A stretch of DNA of 9,391 bases from Polyangium sp. (in: bacteria) (lineage in GTDB: Bacteria; Myxococcota_A; Polyangia; Palsa-1104): assembly GCA_025450955.1 (NCBI GenBank), contig JANWLJ010000135.1, forward strand, positions 1-9,391, read 5' to 3'. Below the pieces are notes generated by a model that was not told the origin of the DNA, ran no database searches, and was given only the letters and a program-made list of their open reading frames with translations. Position 1 is the stretch's first letter; each line of letters begins with the position of its first letter. A program made the position numbers and the translations under genes. Below are positions 1-6,254 of this stretch, piece by piece.

Positions 1-552
1 ACGACGCGCGCGGTCCGCCTCGAGTACCTGCCCCGCGTCGACCTGGTCGCGGCGTTGTGGGCGCGCGGCAGCGGCTACTACCCGGGAGGGCTCGACGCGG
101 CGCACGGGGCGATCCCCGATACGCCCAACTGGGCCGTCGGGCTGGTGGTCTCGTGGCCGTTTCTCAACATCCCCGTCATCCGCGCCCGCGCGCGCGGCGC
201 CGCGGCGCTGGCGTCGGCGGCGTTGGCGCGGCGTGACGAGGTGGCGCTGGCGGTCACCGGGCAGTTTGCCCAGGCCTCGGCGATGCTCGAGAGCGCGCGG
301 CGCGTGGCCCAGAACACGCCCGTCGCTCTCGCGTCGGCGCGGGTGGCCGAGACCCAGGCGACCGCGCGCTACCGGGCGGCGCTCTCCTCGATCCTCGAAG
401 TCGCCGACGCGCAGCGGGTGCTGGCGCAGGCGGAGCTCGAGGACGCGCTCGCGCGGCTGGAGGTGCGGCGAGCGATCTTGTTCCTCGCTCGCGCCAGTGG
501 CGATCTCGGCCCCTTCATCGCGGACGCCCACCGAACCGGCGGCCCGCCATGA
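1..552 (+). CDS. TolC-family outer membrane efflux protein, C-terminal part (5' truncated by window)
   Basis: The reading frame is open from base 1 and gives 183 residues before TGA; the real start lies upstream of the window. TolC-family proteins are trimeric outer-membrane beta-barrels with a long periplasmic alpha-helical tunnel, and form the exit duct of tripartite pumps. The visible part looks like the second repeat of the family. It has a strand-like segment (YLPRVDLVA, GLVVSWPF), then long Ala/Arg/Glu-rich helices. Near the end is the typical pattern ATARYRAALSSILEVADAQR, followed by a helix ending in a FLARASGDLGPF-like tail, matching the usual 'Y..G..S.lev.dAQ..l' and 'L..a.G.L' endings. 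Its stop overlaps the start of the RND pump gene (ATGA at 549-552), so the two are almost certainly co-transcribed and translationally coupled. The substrate cannot be read from this fragment. The family call is firm; the specific subfamily is unknown. Confidence 0.88.
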   Translation, partial: TTRAVRLEYLPRVDLVAALWARGSGYYPGGLDAAHGAIPDTPNWAVGLVVSWPFLNIPVIRARARGAAALASAALARRDEVALAVTGQFAQASAMLESARRVAQNTPVALASARVAETQATARYRAALSSILEVADAQRVLAQAELEDALARLEVRRAILFLARASGDLGPFIADAHRTGGPP

Positions 553-3500
553 GACTGGTCGCCGCCGCGCTTCGCCGTCCGATCACCGTGTTGGTGGTGA
601 CGCTCGCGCTCGTCATCGGCGCCGGGCTCAGCCTGCAGCGCATGCCGCGCGACGTGTTTCCCGGCCTCTCGGTGCCGGTGATCTACGTCGTCCAACCCTA
701 CGGCGGCATGGCCCCGACCGACATGGAGGGGCAGCTCATCGGTTTCTACGAGTACAACTTCCTCTACCTGAACGGGATCGATCGCATCGAGTCGACCTCG
801 ATTCAGGGGATGGGGTTTCTCCGCCTCTACTTCCACGAAGGGACCGAGGTCGGCGAGGCGATGGCCCAGGTCACCGCGATGGCCTCCCGGTCGCTGGCGA
901 ACATGCCGGTCGGGACGCGCCCGCCGTTCATCATCCGCTTCGACACCGGCACCTTGCCGATCGCCCAGATGGTGTTCTCGAGCCCCACCAAGAGCGAGAG
1001 CGAGATCCAGGATCTGGCGCTCTATCGCGTGCGCCCGCTGCTCGCGACCTTGCCCGGGGTCTCGGCGCCGCCGCCGTCGGGGGGCAAGGTGCGGATGATC
1101 GTCGCCTACCTCGACCCGGATCGCTTGCGGGCGCACCGGCTCACCACCGAGGACGTCGCCAAGGCGATCGCCCGCGCCAACACCACTCTGCCCTCGGGCA
1201 ACGTGCGCGTCGGCGACATGACGATGATCGTCAAGACCAACGCGATGGTCGCCAGCCCGCAGGAGCTCGACGACCTGCCGATCCGCAGCGAGGCCGGCGC
1301 GGTGCGGCTCGGGGACATCGGCCGGCTCGAGGACGGCTCCGACATCGTCTACAACGTCGCGCTCCTCAATGGCCGGCGCACGGTGTACATGCCGATCAAC
1401 AAGCACGCCGACGCCTCGCCGCTCGACGTGATCGCCCGGGGGCGCGAGGCGCTGCCGAAGATGCGCGCCGCGCTGCCCGAGGACGTCCACGTCGATCTCG
1501 AGTTCGATCAATCGGGCCACGTCGAGCGCGCCATCCGCGGGCTGGCGAGCGAAGGACTGCTCGGCGCGCTGCTCACCGCGCTCACCGTGCTCCTGTTCTT
1601 GCGCGATCTCCGCTCGGCGTTGATCGTCGCGGTCACCATCCCGCTCTCGGTGCTGGCGGCGCTCATCGCGCTCTACCTCACCGGACAGACGGTGAACCTG
1701 ATGACGCTGAGCGGGCTCGCGCTCGCGATCGGCATCCTCGTCGACCAGGCGACCGTCGCGCTCGAGAACATCCACACCCACCTCGCGCGCGGCAAGGCGC
1801 CGGCCCGGGCGGTCTTGGACGGGATGGGCGAGATCATGCAGCCGCAGCTCCTGGCGATGCTGTGCATCCTCGCCGTTCTCATTCCCGCGCTGTTCATGGT
1901 CGGCATCGGCAAGGCGCTCTTCCCGCCGCTGGCGCTCGCGGTCGGGTTCTCGATGATCGCCTCCTACCTGCTCTCGAGCACGGTGGTGCCGGTGCTGGCG
2001 GCGCGGCTCCTTCGCTCCCGTTCGCCAGAGGGCGCTGGCGACGGCGACGGCGACGGCGAGGGCGTGCGGCGCGGGCCGGTCGCCCGGCTGCACGAGGCCT
2101 CCGGTCGGCTCGCCGAGAGGATCGTGCGGCACCGGCGGATCGCCCTTTTCGCCTACGCGCTGTTGTGTGTGCCGGCGCTGTTGGTCGCGCGCCAGCTCGG
2201 CAGCGAGCTCTTCCCGCGCACCGACGCCGACCAGTTTCAGCTGCGCATCCGCGCGCCGGCGGGAACCCGGCTCGAGCGCACCGAGGAGATCGTGCTCGGG
2301 GTGGAGCGGACCATCCGCGCCGAGCTCGGCGAAGGAACCGTGGCCCTCACGCTGGCCAACGTCGGCAATGCGCCGTGGAGCTATCCGGTCAACGCGCTCT
2401 ACGTCTTCAACAGCGGTCCGCACGAAGCGCTGCTGCTGGTCGCGCTCGATCCGCGAGCGCACCGACGGCGGCCCTCCATCCCCGCCATCGAGGAGTCGCT
2501 GCGCTCCACGCTGCGCAAACGTTTTCCGCAGGTGACCTTTTCCTTCGAGCCGGGCGACATCGTCTCCCAGGTGCTGGCCTTCGGCGCGGCGGCGCCGATC
2601 CAGGTGACGGTTTCGGGCAGTCACCTGGGAGAGATCGCCACCTATGCGCGCAAGGTGAAGCGGGCGCTCGCGGCCATCCCCGAGCTGCGCGACGTCCAAA
2701 TTCCGCAGTCGCTCGACTATCCGACGCTCGACGTGACGGTGGATCGCGAGCGCGCCGGCGAGCTCGGGCTCACCACCGATCGAGTGGTGCGCAGCGTCAT
2801 CAACGCCACCTCGTCGAGCGTGCTCACCACCCCGATCTTCTGGACCGATCCGAAAAGCGGTGTGACGTACCGGGTGGCGGTGCGTGTGCCCGAGAGCGAG
2901 CTCTCTTCGGACAACGATCTGCTGCAGCTGCCGGTGATGCGCGATGGCTCCTCGCGCGCGCTCTTGCGCGACGTGGCGACGGTGCAGCCGGGCACCACCC
3001 CCGGCGAGGTCGATCGGATCAACGGCCGGCGCACGGTCAGCGTCACCGCGAACGTGTTCGGCTCCGATCTCGGTCGCGCCGCCGACGCCGTCGAACGCGC
3101 GCTCAAGTCGGTAGGCGAGCCGCCGCGCGGGGTGAGCATCGAGGTGCGCGGCCAGGCGGCGCTCATGCGCTCGACGCTCGAGAGCCTGCGAGCGGGCCTG
3201 GTTCTCTCGGCGCTGGTGGTCTTCCTGCTGCTCGCCGCGAGCTTCCAGTCGCTCAGGGAGCCGGCGATGGTCCTCCTGGTTTTGCCGGCGGTGCTCGCCG
3301 GGGTGGTGCTGGCCCTCGGCGCCACCGGGACCACCCTCAATGTCCAATCCCTCATGGGGGCGATCATGTCCATCGGGGTGTCGGTGGCGAACGCGGTCCT
3401 GTTGCTCTCGCTCGCCCGCGAGCGGCGCCTCAAGGGGGACGACCCAATGACCGCGGCGGTCGCCGCCGCGCGCGGGCGCATGCGTCCGATCGTGTTGTCC

Positions 3501-3737
3501 GCGATGGCGATGATCGTGGGCATGCTGCCGACTGCGCTCGCCCTCGGCGCGGGGGCCGAGCAGTCGGCGCCGCTCGGGCGCGCGGTGATCGGCGGTCTGG
3601 TCACCTCTACGATCGCCACGCTGGTTTTTCTCCCCGCCATCTACGCGGCGCTCGCCGAGCGCAAGCTCCGGGTCCGTTCACTCCACCCTGATGACCGCGG
3701 CGATGCGGCGTCGCGTGCTCTCGAGGCCCGATCATGA
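549..3737 (+). CDS. RND-family efflux transporter (AcrB-like inner-membrane pump)
   Basis: This 1062-residue protein is the energised inner-membrane component of a tripartite pump and is close to the usual RND length. Visible layout: TM1 about 11-29, first periplasmic porter region about 30-335, TM2-TM6 about 336-482, a cytoplasmic linker, TM7 about 532-550, second periplasmic region about 551-879, TM8-TM12 about 880-1035. Typical RND sequences include MPRDVFPGLSVPV after TM1, GILVDQATVALENI in TM4 and the RMRPIVLSAMAMIVGMLP block in TM11. The proton-relay positions are unusual. AcrB Asp407 corresponds to Asp399, but Asp408 is replaced by Gln400, and the TM10 Lys940 position is Ala947 (GVSVAN). 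The start overlaps the upstream stop by ATGA with no clear Shine-Dalgarno sequence, which suggests translational coupling. The family is more like the hydrophobe/amphiphile exporters than the heavy-metal type, but the substrate is not predictable. Confidence 0.95.
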   Translation: MRLVAAALRRPITVLVVTLALVIGAGLSLQRMPRDVFPGLSVPVIYVVQPYGGMAPTDMEGQLIGFYEYNFLYLNGIDRIESTSIQGMGFLRLYFHEGTEVGEAMAQVTAMASRSLANMPVGTRPPFIIRFDTGTLPIAQMVFSSPTKSESEIQDLALYRVRPLLATLPGVSAPPPSGGKVRMIVAYLDPDRLRAHRLTTEDVAKAIARANTTLPSGNVRVGDMTMIVKTNAMVASPQELDDLPIRSEAGAVRLGDIGRLEDGSDIVYNVALLNGRRTVYMPINKHADASPLDVIARGREALPKMRAALPEDVHVDLEFDQSGHVERAIRGLASEGLLGALLTALTVLLFLRDLRSALIVAVTIPLSVLAALIALYLTGQTVNLMTLSGLALAIGILVDQATVALENIHTHLARGKAPARAVLDGMGEIMQPQLLAMLCILAVLIPALFMVGIGKALFPPLALAVGFSMIASYLLSSTVVPVLAARLLRSRSPEGAGDGDGDGEGVRRGPVARLHEASGRLAERIVRHRRIALFAYALLCVPALLVARQLGSELFPRTDADQFQLRIRAPAGTRLERTEEIVLGVERTIRAELGEGTVALTLANVGNAPWSYPVNALYVFNSGPHEALLLVALDPRAHRRRPSIPAIEESLRSTLRKRFPQVTFSFEPGDIVSQVLAFGAAAPIQVTVSGSHLGEIATYARKVKRALAAIPELRDVQIPQSLDYPTLDVTVDRERAGELGLTTDRVVRSVINATSSSVLTTPIFWTDPKSGVTYRVAVRVPESELSSDNDLLQLPVMRDGSSRALLRDVATVQPGTTPGEVDRINGRRTVSVTANVFGSDLGRAADAVERALKSVGEPPRGVSIEVRGQAALMRSTLESLRAGLVLSALVVFLLLAASFQSLREPAMVLLVLPAVLAGVVLALGATGTTLNVQSLMGAIMSIGVSVANAVLLLSLARERRLKGDDPMTAAVAAARGRMRPIVLSAMAMIVGMLPTALALGAGAEQSAPLGRAVIGGLVTSTIATLVFLPAIYAALAERKLRVRSLHPDDRGDAASRALEARS
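2037..2060 (+). repeat. Short hexanucleotide tandem repeat (GGCGAC) inside the RND gene
   Basis: Three perfect GGCGAC units (2037-2054) are followed by one imperfect unit (GGCGAG). They encode a Gly-Asp run within residues 495-505, in the cytoplasmic loop joining the two halves of the transporter between TM6 and TM7. Unit gain or loss would stay in frame. It is probably just a flexible linker with slippage-prone DNA. Confidence 0.7.
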
Positions 3738-4813
3738 AACCGATGCATCTCGCTCGGGTCGTCCTGGGCGCTACCACCGCCGTGCTCCTCTTCGCCTGCG
3801 GCGCGTGCGATCGAAGCGGCGAGCTCGCTCACCCCGCCGCCGCGGCCGCCTCGGCGCCCAGGGAGGCCGTCGAAGTGGTGCGGGTCGTCTCCAAGCCGCT
3901 CGACACCGTGATCCACCTCGAGGGCGACCTCTCGGCGTACGAGTCGGTCGCGATCTTCGCTCGGGTCAACGCGTTCGTCTCGACGGTGGCGGTCGACCGC
4001 GGATCGGTGGTCAGCAAGGGAGATCGGCTCGCCACCCTGGTCGCCCCCGAGCTCACCGCGCAGCGCACCGAGTCCGAGGCGACGGCGCGTGCCAGCCAGA
4101 GCAACTCCGCGCGATTGAAAGAGGCGGCCAAGACCCCCGGCACCGTCGCAGGAAACGAGCTGGAGTCGGCGGCCGCCGTCGCCGCGGCGAACGAGGCGAA
4201 GGTCGATTCGCTGCGCGCGCTCGAGCGCTACCTGACCGTCACCGCGCCGTTCGACGCGGTGGTGACCGAGCGCAACGTCCACCCCGGCGCGCTGGTCGGG
4301 CCCCAGTCGTCGACGCCGATGCTGCGGCTCGAGGAGCAAAAGCGGCTGCGCCTGACGGTCGCCGTCCCCGAGCCGCTCAGCGGGCTGGTGGCCGACGGCG
4401 CGACGGTCCGCTTCAGCGTCCGCAGCCGACCGGGCGAAACCTTCGAGGCGACCATTCGCCGGAGCGCCAACTCGATCGACCCGCGGACGCGAACCATGGC
4501 GGTGGAGCTCGACGTCGGCAATGCGCGCCGCACGCTGGCGCCCGGGATGTTCGCCGAGATCACCTGGCCGGTCCGTCGCGCCACCCCGAGCCTGTTCGTG
4601 CCGTCGTCGTCGGTGGTGGTCGCCGCCGAGCGCACCTTTGTCGTCAGGGTCACGGGCGACACGCTCACCCAGGTCCCGGTCAAGCGCGGCGCGAGGATGG
4701 GCGACCGGGTGGAGATCTTCGGTGAGCTCTCGCCCAATGACCTGGTCCTCCGCCATCCCAGCGACGAGGATCGCACGGGGATTCGGGTCGCCGCCGTTCG
4801 CGAGTCGCCCTGA
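3734..4813 (+). CDS. RND efflux periplasmic adaptor (HlyD/AcrA family), predicted lipoprotein
   Basis: The 359-residue membrane fusion protein bridges the RND pump and the TolC-type duct. It begins with a lipoprotein-like signal: basic start, hydrophobic stretch, then LLFAC with the likely lipidated Cys22 (Phe at -2 is not ideal; Cys25 is a poorer alternative). The order is typical of adaptors. Beta-barrel and first lipoyl half lie about 45-105 (ending GDRLATLVAPEL), a short Ala/Glu-rich helical hairpin about 106-165, the second lipoyl half about 166-200 (LTVTAPFDAVVTERNVHPG), then the beta-barrel about 203-280 (with SIDPRTRTMAVELDV and LAPGMFAEI) and a membrane-proximal domain to the end. 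The hairpin is short for an AcrA-type protein. The start overlaps the pump stop (ATGA, 3734-3737) and has GAGG at 3723-3726, 7 bases upstream. Placing the adaptor last in the operon is less common than adaptor-pump-duct. Confidence 0.93.
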   Translation: MKPMHLARVVLGATTAVLLFACGACDRSGELAHPAAAAASAPREAVEVVRVVSKPLDTVIHLEGDLSAYESVAIFARVNAFVSTVAVDRGSVVSKGDRLATLVAPELTAQRTESEATARASQSNSARLKEAAKTPGTVAGNELESAAAVAAANEAKVDSLRALERYLTVTAPFDAVVTERNVHPGALVGPQSSTPMLRLEEQKRLRLTVAVPEPLSGLVADGATVRFSVRSRPGETFEATIRRSANSIDPRTRTMAVELDVGNARRTLAPGMFAEITWPVRRATPSLFVPSSSVVVAAERTFVVRVTGDTLTQVPVKRGARMGDRVEIFGELSPNDLVLRHPSDEDRTGIRVAAVRESP

Positions 4814-4830
4814 AGGATCGGGATCCGGAG

Positions 4831-5250
4831 TCAGTCGCCGATGATTTTGACCAGGACCCGCTTGCGGCGGCGGCCGTCGAATTCGCCGTAGAAGATTTGC
4901 TCCCAGGGGCCGAAGTCGAGCTGGCCGTCGGTGATCGCGACCACGACCTCGCGGCCCATCACTTGTCTTTTGATGTGGGCGTCGCCGTTGTCTTCGCCGG
5001 TGCGGTTGTGTTGGTAGCGCGAGATCGGGTCGTGGGGAGCGAGCTCTTCGAGCCAGCGGGCGTAGTCGTGATGCAGGCCGGGCTCGTCGTCGTTGATGAA
5101 CACCGAGGCGGTGATGTGCATCGCGTTGACCAGGCAGAGGCCTTCGCGCACGCCGCTTTCGGCGAGCGCGGCCTGCACCTCGGAGGTGATGTTCACGAAG
5201 GCGAGGCGGGTCTTGGTTTCAAACCACAGCTCTTTGCGATGGCTCTTCAT
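4831..5250 (-). CDS. yjbQ: YjbQ/UPF0047 family protein (secondary thiamine-phosphate synthase type)
   Basis: The gene encodes 139 residues, the normal length for this small single-domain family. Members such as E. coli YjbQ have weak thiamine-phosphate synthase activity in vitro, but their true cellular role is not settled. Conserved blocks are clear: NAMHITASVFINDDEPGLHH about 42-61, YQHNRTGEDNGDAHIKRQVM about 79-98, and near the end GQLDFGPWEQIFYGEFDG about 109-126 with a closing Arg-rich strand. The His, Asp and Glu residues in these blocks are the likely metal or phosphate site. I chose the ATG at 5250 because it matches the usual N-terminus (MKSHRKELWF) and has AGAGGA just upstream. The frame stays open further upstream, but that would run into the divergent phosphoesterase gene and has no family similarity. 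It ends 17 bases from the end of the efflux operon, tail to tail, so it is not functionally tied to it. Confidence 0.92.
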   Translation of the reverse strand: MKSHRKELWFETKTRLAFVNITSEVQAALAESGVREGLCLVNAMHITASVFINDDEPGLHHDYARWLEELAPHDPISRYQHNRTGEDNGDAHIKRQVMGREVVVAITDGQLDFGPWEQIFYGEFDGRRRKRVLVKIIGD

Positions 5251-5253
5251 GGG

Positions 5254-5260
5254 TCCTCTC
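5254..5260 (-). promoter_or_regulatory. Ribosome binding site that fixes the yjbQ start
   Basis: Read on the minus strand, GAGAGGA lies 3 bases before the ATG whose first base is 5250. It supports the short 139-residue form over an extended form reaching into the neighbouring gene. Confidence 0.65.
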
Positions 5261-5315
5261 TCGGGTCGCGGCTGCACCCTTGCGCGCGGCAGTGTACCTT
5301 TTCGATCGTGAGAGC

Positions 5316-5321
5316 GGAGAG
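5316..5321 (+). promoter_or_regulatory. Ribosome binding site for the TTG-started phosphoesterase
   Basis: GGAGAG ends 8 bases before the TTG at 5330. There is an in-frame TGA at 5309-5311, and no other start codon occurs before the conserved DTH motif, so this site and the TTG decide the start. Confidence 0.7.
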
Positions 5322-5329
5322 TCCGGTCG

Positions 5330-5818
5330 TTGCCTGATTCGCGCAGCGCTCGTCGGAGAATCGGGGTCGGGGTCATCTCCGACACGCACGGGCTCGTGCG
5401 TCCGGAAGCGCTCGCAGCGCTCGCGGGCTCGGACCTCATCCTGCACGCGGGCGATATCGGATCGGCGGAGGTGCTGGTGGCGCTTGGTGCGATCGCGCCG
5501 GTGACCGCGGTGCGCGGCAATAACGATCGCGACGCCTGGGCCGACGCGCTGCCCGAGACCGAATCGATCGAGATCGGCGGCGTGCGCATCTACCTCTTGC
5601 CCGATCTGAAGACGCTCGCGATCGATCCGAACGCCGCCGGTATCGGCGTGGTGATTTCGGGCCATTCGCATCGGCCGGGAAAAGAGCTTCGCGACGGCGT
5701 GCTCTATTTCAATCCGGCCAGCGCGGGGCCCAGGCGGTTTCGGCTTCCGATCGCGGTCGGGCGGCTCACCGTCGAGCGCGGCGCAGTCCATAGTGAGCGG
5801 GTAATGATCGATGGGTAG
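5330..5818 (+). CDS. YfcE/MJ0936-type metallophosphoesterase
   Basis: This 162-residue calcineurin-like phosphoesterase belongs to the small bacterial and archaeal phosphodiesterase family, whose physiological substrates are mostly unknown. Metal-site motifs are visible in order: SDTHG (Asp18, His20), HAGDIG (Asp42), RGNND (Asn64/Asn65, Asp66), GHSHRP (His112, His114), then FNPASAGPRRF, the variant of the family's usual NPGS ending. The family normally has a further metal-binding His in a 'hD' segment about 20 residues before GHxH. Here that segment reads YLLPDLKTL, with Pro91 where His is expected, so one metal site may be weakened. Translation starts at TTG, because an in-frame stop sits at 5309-5311 and GGAGAG is well spaced. 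It is divergent from yjbQ and overlaps the next small gene by 8 bases. The family is certain; full activity is not. Confidence 0.93.
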   Translation: MPDSRSARRRIGVGVISDTHGLVRPEALAALAGSDLILHAGDIGSAEVLVALGAIAPVTAVRGNNDRDAWADALPETESIEIGGVRIYLLPDLKTLAIDPNAAGIGVVISGHSHRPGKELRDGVLYFNPASAGPRRFRLPIAVGRLTVERGAVHSERVMIDG

Positions 5819-6122
5819 AAAGCGGCCGGAGCGGACGGCGCGGCGGCGAGCAGAGCGGGGCGCGCGCGAGCTCGTGCGCGATCGGGAAAAATTGGCCGCG
5901 CTCGACATCGGCGGCTCGCCCGAGAGGCCAATCGAGGTCTCCACTTCGGCGGTGATCGAAGGGCGCGCGCGGGCGCAGCGCTGCCCGCAATGCGGCGGCA
6001 GCTATCGCATCGAAGATCATCAGGCCCCGTCGGCGACCTTGCGCGAGGTCGCGGTGCGCTGCGCCCAGTGCGGGGTCGGGCGGCGGCTGTGGTTTCGAAT
6101 TACCGTCGCTGCGCCGAGCTGA
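5811..6122 (+). CDS. Small zinc-ribbon protein of unknown function
   Basis: This 103-residue protein matches no family I can name. The first 30 residues are strongly basic and helical (MGRKRPERTARRRAERGARE), resembling a nucleic-acid- or ribosome-binding tail. The second half holds two CxxC pairs, Cys58/Cys61 (CPQCGG) and Cys84/Cys87 (CAQCG), 22 residues apart. This is the expected layout of a single-zinc ribbon, and it ends in a beta-like RRLWFRI segment. The ATG lies inside the end of the phosphoesterase gene (8-base overlap), which implies co-expression. No strong Shine-Dalgarno sequence precedes it, so translation probably depends on the upstream gene. The paired cysteines and the operon layout argue that it is real rather than a chance frame. 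Possible roles are RNA or DNA binding or a protein-contact module; neither is shown. Confidence 0.72.
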   Translation: MGRKRPERTARRRAERGARELVRDREKLAALDIGGSPERPIEVSTSAVIEGRARAQRCPQCGGSYRIEDHQAPSATLREVAVRCAQCGVGRRLWFRITVAAPS

Positions 6123-6179
6123 ACGCGCGCGGTGACCGGCGCCACGCGCGCCTACAGCTTTTCCCGCGAAGAAAAAGAT

Positions 6180-6196
6180 CTTCCCAAATAGGGAAG
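6180..6196 (-). terminator. Hairpin dyad; terminator-like on the minus strand or an operator
   Basis: CTTCCC and GGGAAG flank a five-base AAATA loop. Read on the minus strand, the stem is followed by ATCTTTTTC, a T-rich tract resembling an intrinsic terminator; on the plus strand no T tract follows. No minus-strand gene enters from the right, so either an antisense transcript ends here or the dyad is an operator for the comA operon, 58 bases before its start codon. The stem is short and the function is unproven. Confidence 0.35.
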
Positions 6197-6242
6197 CGGT
6201 GGGACTCGTCGTGGCACCTCGCTTGCTGACTCGCTTCCGGTA

Positions 6243-6248
6243 GGGAGG
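6243..6248 (+). promoter_or_regulatory. Strong ribosome binding site of comA
   Basis: GGGAGG lies 6 bases before the ATG at 6255. It is the best Shine-Dalgarno sequence in the window and fits the first gene of a new transcription unit. Confidence 0.8.
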
Positions 6249-6254
6249 CACGGC

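Larger units (their letters stand above)
5251..5329. promoter_or_regulatory. Divergent intergenic region between yjbQ and the phosphoesterase gene
   Basis: These 79 bases separate two genes pointing away from each other, so they should hold promoters for both. I could not find a convincing pair of -35 and -10 boxes on either strand. TTGCGC (5280-5285) and TACCTT (5295-5300) are only 9 bases apart. The promoter role is inferred from layout alone. Confidence 0.4.
6123..6254. promoter_or_regulatory. Intergenic region upstream of comA, probable promoter/leader
   Basis: This 132-base gap is the only sizeable non-coding stretch on the right side. Bases about 6156-6190 are clearly AT-richer than the surroundings (runs such as CTTTTCCC, GAAGAAAAAG, AAATA), as expected of a promoter or leader in a GC-rich genome. 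A perfect 6-bp dyad sits at 6180-6196. GGAAGCG (6192-6198) can also pair with CGCTTCC (6232-6238). No good -35/-10 pair was found and no known riboswitch was recognised. It presumably drives comA, comB and the ATP-grasp gene together. Confidence 0.5.

Noticed and set aside
369..3347. A 992-codon minus-strand frame opposite the RND gene
   Set aside because: The composition is dominated by Arg, His, Asp and Glu, without any recognisable fold. It is an antisense shadow of the pump gene.
233..3691. A very long plus-strand frame (1152 codons) overlapping the RND gene in another phase
   Set aside because: Its translation is Arg/Ala/Gly-rich low-complexity text with no domain, typical of an out-of-phase frame in high-GC coding DNA. 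The RND frame over the same bases has clear transmembrane segments and motifs.
4811..4833. A possible bidirectional terminator between the efflux operon and yjbQ
   Set aside because: The 17-base gap holds GGATC/GGATCC elements but no stem of useful length and no T tract on either strand.
5251..5589. An N-terminal extension of the yjbQ product
   Set aside because: The extended frame would lie over the start of the divergent phosphoesterase gene, shows no family similarity, and is not needed because the ATG at 5250 has a ribosome binding site and the standard N-terminus.
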